In this document: positions 1 through 23,219 of the stretch, piece by piece
How positions within the stretch are numbered: position 1 is the stretch's first letter
How the letters are laid out: the number at the start of each line of letters is the position of its first letter
Source of the DNA: Siniperca chuatsi
Taxonomy: Eukaryota; Chordata; Actinopteri; Centrarchiformes; Sinipercidae
Length of the DNA: 64,000 nt
NCBI RefSeq assembly: GCF_020085105.1
Contig: NC_058045.1
Coordinates: 12,037,833 to 12,101,832, forward strand
Reading direction: 5' to 3'
Notes under the pieces: generated by a model
Told to the model about the DNA's origin: nothing
Seen by the model: the letters and a program-made list of their open reading frames with translations, nothing else
Databases searched by the model: none
Position numbers and translations under genes: made by a program

Positions 1-3000
1 TACGAAAGATTCTCCCTTCGTGTGCAAACATGGAAACTTCTAGCCCTGTGACATGAGGGGCAAAAGATTGAAGACAAATATTTAAAGAGGGCTATAAACA
101 AGATGCTGGGCAGCTGTGGACTGAGATACAAAACCAGTAAGAGCAAGCAACAATTATTAAGACAGTGAAGATATCAACAAGCACAAAGCAAAGACAGTGA
201 GCATTTAAGACAACGATTTAGAAAGATATTTCTTATGATCCCTGAAGGAAGAATTTCTGAGCAGGACACAACTCTGATGCTTTGGAAGGAATCTTGTCTT
301 ATCTGGAACTGGGAGAAGTTCAAGCTGCCTGTAAACAATCATTTACTCCCCACTTCCCTCTTGACTTGCCCTTTACTGTGTACAAATAAACACAATGAAA
401 GTGTTGTTTTCCTCAATTGAAGGCAGATTTCTATTGCAGAATATCAGACAGATTGACTTTTTTGTTCCAGCATTCGTGCTATGACATGTCTGGGCTTTTT
501 GAGAATTTAATTTCACACTAGGATTCTAGCATGGCATTCCACATGAGTTTGAAATGAATCGTGACAGTTCCCCCCGAACGCTTTCTCTCCTCCCCTGTTT
601 TAGTCTAAGCTGACTGAGCAGCATCAGATATGGCTGACATTCTTGCCTCTCTGTGTGTCCCCATCTGTAGAGGGGGAACACAAACAAACAGTCTGGGAGG
701 AGCACTGCCGAGGCCACAAATATTCCTCCATCATCCCACATTTGTGTTGGCAGTACTGGGAGTCTTCACTTTTGGTATTTTTACTCCATAGTTCAGATTT
801 ATGTTTCTCAATAAGTCGATGCTTGCATAGTGTCATTGAGGCTTCTCTGCAAACTTTCTTTTCTTAAACTTCTTACGTACGAAAACAAAATATGAGCTTC
901 AAAAATTCTTTTAGACATTCACTGTAAGAAATATCATAGCTTATCAAAGAGCATATTTCTTAGAGCGTTCCCTAAGGTCAGCCTCAGCAGAACCTTTCAA
1001 GCACCCCAATCATGGGGATTTCTATAAAACCATGTGAGACTAAAAATGTTTGAGCCCCATTCCTGGCCTGCAAGAGATTTATTACAGGTCTTTACAGTCT
1101 GAAAGATGACAGATCCTTTCATTTGACAGCAACTACTTGTACTGTAGCAAAAACTTGGAGGACGCAGGAGGAATGTTTCCCATCTTCAATGAAGCACCTG
1201 CAGCTGAAATATTTGACCTTCATACCTCTGGAATTTGACTCCTCAAATTATTGAGCAATTATTGGTAAAAATTGTGGATTTTCCCCAGCTTATACTGCAC
1301 TTTCGGTTTCCATTAACTAAACAGAAAGTTTAAATGGAGTTACATCTGAGTGAGGGACACTTCTGTGTAATTTACACCTTTAATGAAGGATTTATCACCA
1401 CACAGAACTGTGCAAGTCGAAGTGTCACAGCCTTATTGCAACTCTCCATCAAGGAAAATACTGTGGCCGTGCAGTGTGGTTTTATGTCCACCTGTGCTCA
1501 CTAATATACCAGTGAAGGGTCTTACGACTACCAGTATATGTCAGTGGAACATTACAGTGAATAAACCCAGTGGCAGTAGGCCATCAACCAGGCTTGGGTT
1601 ACAGCTTGGGTTGCACCCTCCCAGTACTCCCTCTCCATTTTTGCTATGCTAAATGATTATGCCCCTGCATGGAGCTATCTAATCCCAGGGGTACCGTCTG
1701 AAAGAGCCAAGGAGTTCTCTCTATATATATCTGGATGATGTCTGCAGAAATCTCAAGATGGTATTTGACAAGGAGCATGCCAACACTGTGCTTCTCAGAG
1801 TTTCACTCAGTGGCTGTGCACTAAACATGGAGGGAGAGCTACCCTCAATATTCCCTTGCTGTTCTGTGTTAGTTGTAATCATTAGAAAATAAACACATAC
1901 ATGTCAGAATACTATAGCTTCACACAAAGTGACATAATTTTGGTGTAAGCAGTTTAAGATTTTTTTCCAAGAGAAACTTGCCATTTGCATCAGACAGGCT
2001 TTGTGACTGAGCCTCAACAGAGGCAGAGACATACTTTCTGTAATGCAGTAACATTTTAGCCACAAGAAAACCTTAAATATCTCTCCCAAGGGTCTTCTTA
2101 TGCAAATGTGATTTCAGGCACGACAGCCAAGTAAACCTCAGCTCCTCCCTGAGCAGCAACTGAGGAGAACCGGACATTCCACATACATAGTGGGTTGTCA
2201 CTGCAGGCCTAACAGATTAACAGACACAGTGTTACAGTATTAGTATTAAAGCACTCAGAAAGGCTGCTGTATCATTTCAATTGGCATGAGGACAAACTGC
2301 ACTACCACCTCAAGACCACAAAGATACAGAAAGTCTGAGAGTTCAGGGGCTCTTTTGTCTTAGTTGTCAATATCCTGAATAGCCATGTGATTTGGATGTG
2401 AATTTGGTTATTTGACACCTTATCTGCCCACTTTTATGCCCCGTTTCCATTGATATTTACTCATTTTATCACTATAAACACTTTTGTGTTTATAGTGATT
2501 TGTCTCATGCTTTAATGTGGTTCTGTGTACTGTAATTTGTACAACCTTGTTTATAACCATGGTTGCTATTAAAAATTTAACATTTTAGGAAAGTAAAGAT
2601 AATGAAAGTGTAGTGAATATGAATTCGGCTGCACCTGTCCCACTCATGTAGACGACTGAATCAGGATACAGAGACGATCAGGATTCCAACATGTATCTCA
2701 GATCTGTCCTGAAAATGGACATCAGTTGTCTGATGGCAAGTGGGTTTTTTCACAGTCAGACTCTCTGTATGTTGTGAGGAATGAATTCCTCGTTCAGTAA
2801 AGTCGGACATTATCCCCTCAGCTGTTTGCCACCTATGAGGATGAACATTGAGAAGGTTCTTGGCTTTTTGAATGAGCTCATGCAATCACTGTTTTCAACA
2901 CAGACAGCCTTCTGAAGACAATAAATTATTCACTAATGTGACTGTTGGCAACGATTTGGGACAGAAGAAAGAAGAGCAAGAGTACAATCACAAACATTTA

Positions 3001-4790
3001 TTTGTTCGTAATTCATATTGTTCCTACGAGTAAGTTCCCTATTTAAAATATGATGAGTTTTCATGTTTCAGTACCAATTCAAATGCTACAAAATGTAAAT
3101 AGTAAGACATAGGCTAAATCTTTTTTAGATACTTTCATCAGCTGTTCTGGTAGGAGGTTTTAGAGTCCTTGAGAAGCAAAGAGTTTTTTCCAAAGAGCAC
3201 AAAATGATATGTTTGGAGAACCTTTTTTTTTTTTTTTACTTCAGTGGCCATGACAAAGAAACTCTTGGAGCTGTGGTATCTTCAGAACACCACCACAGCC
3301 TAAAAACTGCCTTAAATATTGAAGGAGTTTCTTTTTGCTTTTCTCATAACATGTATAATGTAGTGAAATAAAAATATATCTTAAGTATGCTTTATGCCCT
3401 TTAGCTCTGTCTTAATGTGTGAGGGCCTTTACTTTTCCAGTGGGATGTAACTCAGAACTCAGTAGCCTTTTAATAACGTCTGGACAGAAGGAGAGATTTG
3501 TGACTACTTTAATCAAAGCAAGCGTACTGGGCCCTGGGCTATTTTTACTGTGCCAATATGTTAAAGGAAAACATCATAATGGAGCTTATTTTCATTCCCA
3601 GAATGCCACAGCAAATCCTGTGTACCATCACAAACCTCCCCTGAGTCCATTAAGTAAAAATACTGCTTGAGATAATTAAGATCAAATTGCAAATCAAGAT
3701 TAAAACCAGTACTTTATTGCCAGTGGTGAGGACATAATGAAGACAAGTAATTCTGACAACATCAAATATGACTGAAAATATAAACAGCATAAAATACTGT
3801 ATGCATACAGTATCAAATCTAGAAACATTTACAACTATATGTATAATACAGCATATCTTTGTACACTAGGCACACACTTTGTATTGAAGTTAAATCATTT
3901 TTTACTCATATGCATATTGAGAAAATGAAAAAGAACTTTTCCAGATATGTGATCCTAAAACATCATGTATTACTACTGATTCTGACAAGAGCAGGAGAAA
4001 AGCAGAAATAAGGCCACAACTGTGACCAGTATTTTTCAATGCCAATCACAATTATACAAATGCCAGTCTACAAGAACATGGGCTGGCCCGAGATTATCTA
4101 AATATTGTTCTATTACTGCGCCTGTCAATCAAAGTCTAAGACAAGCCTGGTGCCTGAATTACCAGGACAATACCTTAAATTATAGCAAGACAATAAGATG
4201 AGAAATTTGTAAACACCATACCTGATATTATCATTCTCTGTTGTTGTCTTGGTCATATTTTATCACTGATTGAGAGAAGTCTGAAGCCTGAGCAGCCTAT
4301 TTGATTCTACAAGCATGAACAAGTCTGCCAGACGTAGCAACAATAATGTATAAAACAGACCAAAGCCCAAGCAAGACAAGGATTATTTTAGGGGACATAT
4401 CTCATAGCATTAGACCTTGGACTCTTGGCACTGAGTGTTGGATCCATATTACAGACTAAGGCAGGTGCATGAAAGAGAAGGCAATCCTAAAAATATCCTT
4501 GGGAATCTTTGTGAAGACTAGAAGACACTTGGTGTGTCCTCAGTCACTGCAGTTGTGTGCTTTAGCTTCACATTAGCTCAGTGCATTCATAAAAATTTTA
4601 AATTTAAACATCTCAAAAAGGGGTCTCATGCATTGTAACAACAGAATATAGAATTGTATAAAATATAATGTAACACATTCTTACCCCATCCCAATTTAAA
4701 GCTGCTAATAAATGTACTGCATATATATAAACTGAAATATACTTCTTTAATGGTTCGTAAAGAAATTAACATCTCTCAAATGCCAAGTCT
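1..4790. other. Intergenic DNA upstream of tpm1, no gene recognised
   Basis: No open frame here resembles a known protein, and no chain of exons with matching splice sites was found. The longest open frames are under 90 codons, and several can be opened only with GTG or TTG. An AATAAA stands at 385-390, a poly-T run at about 3224-3238 and a short perfect hairpin at 2468-2499. In human the neighbour upstream of TPM1 is TLN2, so this could be the tln2-tpm1 spacer, but nothing in the sequence proves it. Confidence 0.6.
2468..2499. repeat. Perfect 14-bp inverted repeat, 4-nt loop
   Basis: The left arm ATCACTATAAACAC (2468-2481) is exactly complementary to 2486-2499, with a TTTT loop. It is A+T rich and lies in gene-free DNA. 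It could be a hairpin left by a small palindromic element; no function is suggested. Confidence 0.7.
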
Positions 4791-4800
4791 ATCAGCAGCT

Positions 4801-4916
4801 CAGCTGCGGTAATTGAGGTATAAAACCTATCCTGCCTTGCTGGTGCTGGATGCTGTGCTGCCACAGTCAAATGACACATCAACAGTTTACAGGGAGGATA
4901 TCCGATACATTATCAG
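4801..4916 (+). promoter_or_regulatory. tpm1: Candidate tpm1 muscle promoter and non-coding first exon
   Basis: A TATAAAA box at 4819-4825 lies 12 bp after a CAGCTG E-box (4801-4806), the core bound by MyoD-type factors. About 30 bp downstream transcription could start. A good donor, CAG|GTAAAC, follows at 4916/4917. A well-formed acceptor with a pyrimidine-rich tract sits at 5726-5727, 20 bp before the exon 1a ATG, so a short non-coding exon of about 65 bp spliced to 5728 is plausible. This is inference; a second TATA-like motif at 5462-5468 competes. Confidence 0.35.
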
Positions 4917-5072
4917 GTAAACACTTCCCTGTCTTGAGCCCCCCAGACTGTGAACAATGCCTCTAGGGCTTGCTTGGCTTACTGAAAGCATCTCTTCTCA
5001 GACAGCCCACTTGCCTTGAACTACTACAACTTATCCCAGAGGAACTTAAGCTACCTACCCACCCACACACAT

Positions 5073-5112
5073 TCTCTCTCTCTATCTCTCTCTCTCACAC
5101 ACACACACACAG
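5073..5112. repeat. (CT)n(CA)n microsatellite
   Basis: A pyrimidine (CT) run with one TA interruption passes directly into a (CA) run. It lies between the candidate upstream tpm1 promoter and exon 1a. Confidence 0.9.
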
Positions 5113-5357
5113 AGACACCAGTGGCTGCAAGTTGACAAAAGCCTGGTCAAAGTGTTATTGCAGCTGCCTTGTTGTCCCATTCCCAGCCTGTCACAGGGCA
5201 AAATGAGACACAGAAGAATAGGAGAACACTGTCCTTGTGAAATCAGAAAAGAGCATTTACATGACACATGTCCCAGATTTCAGTAATACTGGAAACTGAA
5301 CAACTGCTTTTTGCAACAGTGGAAAAAACAAACTGTACACAATGGTGACAATAATGA

Positions 5358-17063
<11,706 letters not shown>

Positions 17064-17831
17064 AAGCACGGTCTGACCCCACACACACTGTGGTTTTGGC
17101 TTTTTGTACCTGCACCTTGCTTACCATAAACCCCTCGTCTCGTACCTTGCCCATGGTGGAGATTCAAACAGCCAGATGCTATTCCTATTGCACCGTCCTG
17201 CCTTCAGCAGAACTCAACCAAGGAGCAAAGCTAAGGGGAAGTAAAGCTTAACCATTCCCTTTGATGAAGCCTAAACTGAGAAACAAGATTGTTTTCGCAA
17301 GCCAGTTTTTATCTTATAATGTCATCTGCCTTTTGCAATCCTTGAGATAGTTTTTTATTTTCTTTTTTTTTTGACAAGTCATCTGGTGAAATGACATGTG
17401 CCATTAGTTACAAAGATTGTTTTCAACATCTGCATTGAAGCTGATCTGGTACGTTCCATTCCACCTTGATTATGCACATACCAAAGGACAAAGTGGAGAA
17501 ATTTTGCACTTAGTTAAACCTCAGTATTATGCACATTTTGCATTCTGTAAGACAAACTATGTTTAAAAAGACACATGCCCTCCTCCCAGAACATTTGTGT
17601 AAGTATACATTGGCTTTGCCTCTCAGTATGTATACTGGTGCTACTGTCTTGTTAAGCAATGACCGGAAATTACAGTATATTCTTAGTTTTCTTTAAAACC
17701 ATGGTTCAAAATTTTTTCATCTTGTCTATAAAGTATGATTTCAGTCATCTGGTTGTGCAATGTTTTAGCGTTGTATTAATGTAGATGTTTCAAGTGTTTA
17801 TCATATCTGAAATGTACAAATGATGAATATA

Positions 17832-17837
17832 AATAAA
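17832..17837 (+). terminator. tpm1: Poly(A) signal AATAAA, tpm1 9d transcripts
   Basis: AATAAA about 770 nt after the exon 9d stop, followed within 30-40 nt by GT-rich TTTTGTTTGTGGTG, a typical downstream element. It marks the likely end of the gene. Confidence 0.75.
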
Positions 17838-18189
17838 AGCACGTTTTGAAAGTTTTCTAATTTTGTTTGTGGTGCATGCATAGCCTTTAGGCATAGGTCT
17901 TAATAGATTTTGGGGTGACTGAATAAAACCTGATGCAATGTAAACAAAAATAAAACTTAAATATACCTTATCTTCCCTATAGAGGTGTAGAATGTGTTAA
18001 ATTTTCAGAGCAAATGAATCTGTTCATTTTGCAGCTTTATTGCATTACTTCTGACTGATTTTTTGCTTGACCCTCAGTTTGACTTCCAGCTGAGCGAAAA
18101 ACATTGTCATGTGTTTCTTTGGTTCACTGGAGCTCACTAAGCTCTACTGGACCATATCAGTTCAGTTTCAGAATAATCAAACCATGAAG

Positions 18190-18400
18190 CAATGGTGGAA
18201 AACTTTCTAAATGTCTTTAGTTGAGTAAAAGTAGCACCACCATAATTTAGAAACTTACTAAAAGATAGAGGTCTTGCATTCAGTTTAAGTGTATGTATCA
18301 AGGTAAAAGCTTACTCCTGAATTAAGGTGCCTTTCATTTGTGTGGAATTATTGTTGCATTAACCTTTAAGAAGTGTTGTGCCTGGACCTGACTTATCAGC
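18190..18400 (+). mobile_element. Diverged relative of the hAT-type MITE
   Basis: Begins CAATGGTGGAAAACTTTC and contains GAGTAAAAGTAGCACCACC and other patches shared with the elements at 27558 and 11045. The right end and target duplication were not found, so it is a decayed or truncated copy. Confidence 0.5.
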
Positions 18401-18621
18401 ATATTGTTGGGCAGGTTATTTAAACTCCAATAATCTACTATAGTTTATGACCTTATGATAAACTATAACTTTACATAACTATATATTTTGCATACTATCT
18501 TATTTTACTCAGTAGCCATCAGTGTAGCTGAATCAACTGTGAAAAGCTTGCAAAGTAAAACACTACTATAGTCTATAGGGAGAGCAGCTCAAAATGGTAT
18601 ATATATAGTTTATGCTAATAT

Positions 18622-18623
<2 letters not shown>

Positions 18624-18662
<39 letters not shown>
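18624..18662. repeat. (TG)n microsatellite
   Basis: About 19 TG units, followed by ATATAC-rich sequence to about 18715. Confidence 0.97.
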
Positions 18663-18663
<1 letters not shown>

Positions 18664-19577
18664 TACATATATATACATGGTACATATACCATATATATAC
18701 CATATATTAAGTATTATTTAGTAGTTTATGTAGGCATGGAATTTGAAAAAAAAAGTTCTTCACATGTGTTGACAGCATCTAAGTAGTTAGTATGACCTAT
18801 ATGAAAGTCCTTTGTTGCACCACTCACAAGATAAGGGTGTGTGTGTGTAAAGTTGGCATCCTGAGAATTAGTCAGTGACTTGACCCCAGAAGTGAAATTG
18901 TTAATGACAATCAATCAGTGCACTTTATTTCAGACCTTAAATACCAAATATATAATCAAACTTTAAAAGCAAAAATCCTGGGGCCTCAGACCCCCAGAAT
19001 AACCAAAAGCCCCACACTGACTGGGTGTTTGGCACATTGCATCAAATTTTATTAACTGCAAATTTGTTAGGGAATTAAAGTGCAATATCAGCCAGGTGGG
19101 TATTACCTGTCTTATAGCGGGGCCCTGTCTTAAAATCTAGTTTTATTTTTATTTTGGTTATCATTGTGCTTACATGGTGCATCTTACTAAATAAAGTTGA
19201 TCAAATTGCCTCCACATTAATTGACAAAGAGAACCTGGTGTCAGTTAGTATTATTTCTTCATAAGAGTAACAGTCCTCAGTCATGTGTAGTATGCTGTGT
19301 GCTGTGTAGCCTACTTTATGGGAGAGATAGGGTAGTAGACCTACATACATAATGCACAGAAGGTGGGAGATTAGGGGGGTCAATAGGGGCCAAACAACGA
19401 CTGATACTGCATTGTGTCATAGGTTTATTCTACCTAGCTCGATTGTCTCTGGATCGTGATTTGATTCATTTGGTCTGGTTCGACGATGCTAACAGAAAGC
19501 AAGTTGTTGATAACTGGAGCTAATCAACCAGGGGCTGTTATCACCAACAAAAGGCAAGAGAAGCAGCATATCTAACA

Positions 19578-19943
19578 ATGTCACGATTGTTTTTGCCAAA
19601 TCGTTTTTGCGCCAAATGTACCCTGCTAGCAGCGCAAAAGTCTCCTTTGTTGGCACCGCGAGCCGGAGCGCGAGTCAAGCCACAGCAGTCAGATAAGCGG
19701 AGTGTTTTTATTCAGCAACAAAGACGATATGTCGGAGGGTCAAACACAGCCTTTTTTAAATACAGGTCAAAGTCCAGGATTTGGATATGTGGGGTTGGTG
19801 TGGGGATTGTTTTAGCTGTTGGACTGAAATACCGCACTGACACAGCTAACGGTTCCTGTGATGATAAAGTAGTGGAAGCACAGAGGACTGATCGATACAA
19901 CGATGCCATAAAAGTTAGCAGGGACCTTGTGGAGCGGATAAAG
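19578..19943 (+). CDS. lactb: lactb exon 1
   Basis: 366 nt, 122 codons, phase 0. Includes the start MSRLFLPNRFCAK, the import sequence, the hydrophobic segment and the conserved SRDLVERIK. The ATG is the first in the open frame. Donor AAG|GTAGGC. The N-terminal 100 residues are poorly conserved in the family, so the start depends on the frame and the targeting-like composition. Confidence 0.88.
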
Positions 19944-22798
19944 GTAGGCACAGAGGTAGGCCTGTGAACTACTTGGTTTTTGATTGACCACCACTTTCCC
20001 TGCTTTCCCCTTATATTCCACGCCTAACTTCAATGCCACCTGTATCACTTCAGTGTTTGTGTCACTCAGGCTGAGGTCGGGGCTCCAGGGCTGGTGGTTG
20101 GGGTCTCTGTGGATGGTGTTCAAGTCTGGCGTGAAGGTTGGTGCCTGAAAAGTCCACTTTAAAGGTGCTTCGTGTAGCATTTATACAAACGACAATAAAG
20201 CCTGTGAAGGTAGTCTGGTGTGCACAGCATCATTTTGTATTGTGGGCCCACCTTATGATATTATTATTATATTAATTGATCGATTAATTATTTTGCCTGA
20301 GAAATAACTTGAGAAAATAGTAAAGAATCTCTTCACAATTTCCCAGAGCCCCGGGGATGTCTTCAAATTACTTGTTTTGTACTAAATATTATATGATATT
20401 AAACAGTGAAAAGCAGAAAATCCTAATATTGGAGAAGCTTGAGCTTGTAAAATTACTCAAACGATTAATCGAATCTCAAAATAGCTGCTGATTAAATTTT
20501 TGTCCTTCAGCTAAGCCAATTTTATTGACTAATCATTTCATGTGTAGGTACAATGCTAACTGTATGTCCGTGTTTTCACAACATTGAATTGATGTTATGC
20601 CAACACTTGCATAATTGTGGACTTGAGCTATGTAAACAGGTTGGGCCTATGCATCACCAGTTTGGCTGGTCCAGAAGACAAATTAATGCTATGTTATATC
20701 AATGGTCAAGGTTGCTGAAAGTTCCCATCCTTTCCATTTTTGGCAAAACATTGATTGGAGATCCATTGAAAACCAACCAAATTATCAGCATGGGTTTACT
20801 ACATAGGAGAAACCTGGGAACAATAAGAAAAAAAACATGAGACAAATAAATTATTCACAAAGAAATAGCTTTTAAGCTTTAGCTCACTGCTTTGGAACAC
20901 AAGTGGTTCACTTCCAGTTGTCAACTTAAGTGGCCTTTTGCTTGTGCCATGAATCAAGCCAGCAGATTCACAGAGAAACCTGACCCAACAGCACACAATG
21001 TGAAATTGAACATCATCCTCTGCCATGGTCTCTATGCTTTACTGAAATGTCTCAGAAATGATGTAATAGTGGGATTTTAAAGTAAATGATTTTAAAGTGC
21101 AAGACATGGAATCTTTAACATAATCCTCTGAAAACACATTGATATTCTTATATGATGCATTTAATTTCTTCGTGTAATTCAGGGATCGGTTACGCTGATT
21201 TGGAGAATCGTGTGCCATGCGGCCCAGAAACAGTGATGCGAATCGCCAGCATCAGTAAGCCCCTCACATCTGCAGCTGCTGCACGACTGTGTGAGGAGGG
21301 GAAACTAGATCTTGATGTCCCAGTCCAGAAATATGTCCCAGAATTTCCCCAGAAACAATTTGATGGACAGGATGTAAGTTACTTGAACAAGATGTCAGTT
21401 TCCTTATTATCAGTAATAATATCATGCTGTTTTGTGTTCATCTCACATTGACATTGTTTATTCTGTTCTTTCAGGTCACAATAACCCCTCGTTTGATTCT
21501 GTCCCATCTAAGTGGTATACGGCATTACGAGAAGGATGCAAAGAAAGTGAAGGAGGACAAGGAGAAAGCTAAGCGACTTTTAAAGCCACCGGTAAAAGAG
21601 AAAGAGGATGAAAAGAGCTCATCTGAATACAAAGATAAACCCGCAATAGAACAGAACACCAAAGGCAAAGAAGCCGCTCCGGCTCAGAAGAAAAAAGAGT
21701 TTGAGCACGAGGAATACTACTTGAAGGACAACTTTGAAAGTGTCACTCAGGCCTTGGACCTCTTCAAGGATGACCCACTTATTTTCAAACCAGGTAAAGC
21801 ACATATTTGCTTGCTAAACCATTTAAATATAATACAATTTCAACATTTAATGTCTTGATAAGTATGATTTATTTTTTTTTTTACCATGTGCAGGCACCAC
21901 TTTTCTGTACTCCACCCACGCCTTTACTCTGCTTAGTGCTGTTGTGGAGCAAGCTGCTGGACAGCACTTCCTGGATCTCATGATGAACATGTTCCGTGAG
22001 CTGGGAATGCTCAATACTGTGCCTGATGAGAATGGCCCAATTATTTACCACCGCTCCAGGTAATCTATAATCACCAATGTCAAGTTATGTCCAAATTACT
22101 GACAAGTCAAGATGAGTACAGGGGAGATGTATCAGTAATATCAGAGAAGAACTTTGTAGAGATCTGTTATTTATCCAAGGTTGTTTTGATTGCTCGTGTT
22201 TGTTTTCTGAGTGCACAACCATGATAAAAATCCAATACTGAGTCCATATTAATTGTTGATTCTCCTCCACAGATTTTATCATCTCAACAAGAGAGGACGT
22301 GTTGTGAACTGCCCATACGTAGACAACTCCTACAAGTGGGCAGGAGGCGGCTTCCTTTCCACTGTGGGTGACCTGCTGCTGTTCGGTAACGCTCTACTCT
22401 ACAGCTACCAGGTAGCCCACCTGAAGGATGCTGAGGGCTTGCTCCCTGGCTTCCTCAAACCCAAAACTGCCATAGATCTGTGGGCACCAGTTGACAGGAC
22501 AGAGGCCAGCTGGGATAAGGATGGACTGTATGCCCAAGGCTGGCTGGTAGTGGAGCAACTACAGAAATATGGCCAGTGCAGGAAGCGCAGACACTACGTG
22601 TCCCACACAGGAGGCGCTGTGGGGGCTAGCAGTGTCCTCCTGGTGTTACCCAGTGATGAGATAGACCAGCACCAAGGACAGACCCCCCTCCTCCCACAGG
22701 GGGTGGTGGTCACCATCATCACTAACATGCAGTCTGTGGGACTCAACAGCACAGCACTGAAAATTGCGCATGAGTTTGACAAAGCCAGAAGCCTGTAA
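19578..22798 (+). CDS. lactb: LACTB, mitochondrial beta-lactamase-like serine protease
   Basis: Filament-forming serine protease of the mitochondrial intermembrane space, related to bacterial penicillin-binding/class C beta-lactamases and linked to lipid metabolism. Exons 19578-19943, 20070-20136, 21183-21373, 21475-21793, 21894-22059 and 22273-22798 join in frame to 544 aa (human 547). Seen: a basic N-terminus fit for mitochondrial import, a hydrophobic segment at residues 68-83 (IWICGVGVGIVLAVGL), the catalytic SxxK motif SISK at 167-170, and HTGG near the C-terminus in place of the KTG box. A Lys/Glu-rich insert in exon 4 corresponds to the variable loop of vertebrate LACTB. The protein ends KIAHEFDKARSL. 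It follows tpm1 in the same order as in human. Confidence 0.96.
20070..20136 (+). CDS. lactb: lactb exon 2
   Basis: 67 nt coding AEVGAPGLVVGVSVDGVQVW then RE, the first strands of the catalytic domain. Acceptor CTCAG, donor GAAG|GTTGGT. Confidence 0.93.
20258..20530. repeat. Dispersed fish repeat with ATCGATTAAT-type ends
   Basis: Starts AATTGATCGATTAATTATTT and ends around CGATTAATCGAATCTCAAAA. The core, with CCCAGAGCCC and CTTGTTTTGTA, is echoed in the repeats at 46862 and 56785. It looks like a non-autonomous DNA element; no target duplication was identified. Confidence 0.55.
21183..21373 (+). CDS. lactb: lactb exon 3, catalytic SISK
   Basis: 191 nt coding GIGYADLENRVPC, RIASISKPLTS and YVPEFPQKQFDGQD. 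It carries the nucleophilic serine and lysine. Donor GAT|GTAAGT. Confidence 0.96.
21475..21793 (+). CDS. lactb: lactb exon 4, charged insert
   Basis: 319 nt. Begins VTITPRLILSHLSGIRHYEK, then about 55 residues rich in K and E, ending FKDDPLIFKPG (split Gly). The insert is a predicted disordered loop. Donor CCAG|GTAAAG. Confidence 0.95.
21894..22059 (+). CDS. lactb: lactb exon 5
   Basis: 166 nt coding TTFLYSTHAFTLLSAVVEQA and on to IIYHRSR (split Arg). It carries the YSTxxFTLL helix of the fold. Donor CCAG|GTAATC. Confidence 0.95.
22273..22798 (+). CDS. lactb: lactb exon 6, C-terminal
   Basis: 526 nt with VDNSYKWAGGGFLSTVGDLL and the SHTGGAVGASSVLLVLP active-site strand, ending in TAA at 22796-22798. 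The segment is highly conserved with human. Confidence 0.97.
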
Positions 22799-23185
22799 GA
22801 GCAAGTTGTTTACAGAAATGTGACTTTAAATTTTAGTGAATTTTAGTGAAAAGTATTTCAGATAAACCTTGTCTACCTATATAATTGTGATACAGCTTTT
22901 AAATAAGTCCAGGATGTTTTAGGAAATGGCATAAATCTTGAACATGTACTTTCTATAGGTGTTATGAATTTTTCAAAGTAAACTCTACTTACTTTCCATT
23001 ACAACACTTGGCAGGGAAGCCATACTGCCACTAGGTGGAAGCAAATGACTGCATTTCTAACACAAAAAGAAGGCCACTGGCTTATGAAATCAGTTTGTTG
23101 TCTTAATACAGAGGGTCATGCATTTATACCTTTTTAAAAGCTAACACAACAACATTTTAATGTATATATTTCTGCATTTGAAAGT

Positions 23186-23191
23186 AATAAA
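23186..23191 (+). terminator. lactb: Poly(A) signal AATAAA, lactb
   Basis: The hexamer lies 388 nt after the stop codon, in an A+T-rich 3'UTR. Confidence 0.65.
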
Positions 23192-23219
23192 TACATTTCA
23201 TACTCAAAGGCAAGAGGTC

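Larger units (their letters stand above)
17880..19577. other. tpm1-lactb intergenic spacer
   Basis: No coding region. It holds a diverged hAT-type MITE remnant near 18190-18400 and a (GT)n microsatellite. The final hundreds of bases must include the lactb promoter, but no TATA box is clear. Confidence 0.6.

Noticed and set aside
235-420. 61-codon frame followed by AATAAA as the end of a gene entering from the left
   Set aside because: The frame's first codon is ATC-adjacent ATG with no recognisable protein, and no splice acceptor or conserved segment supports it.
20553-20840. 95-codon frame inside lactb intron 2
   Set aside because: Not in phase with the flanking exons, no splice sites, and no resemblance to LACTB or other proteins.
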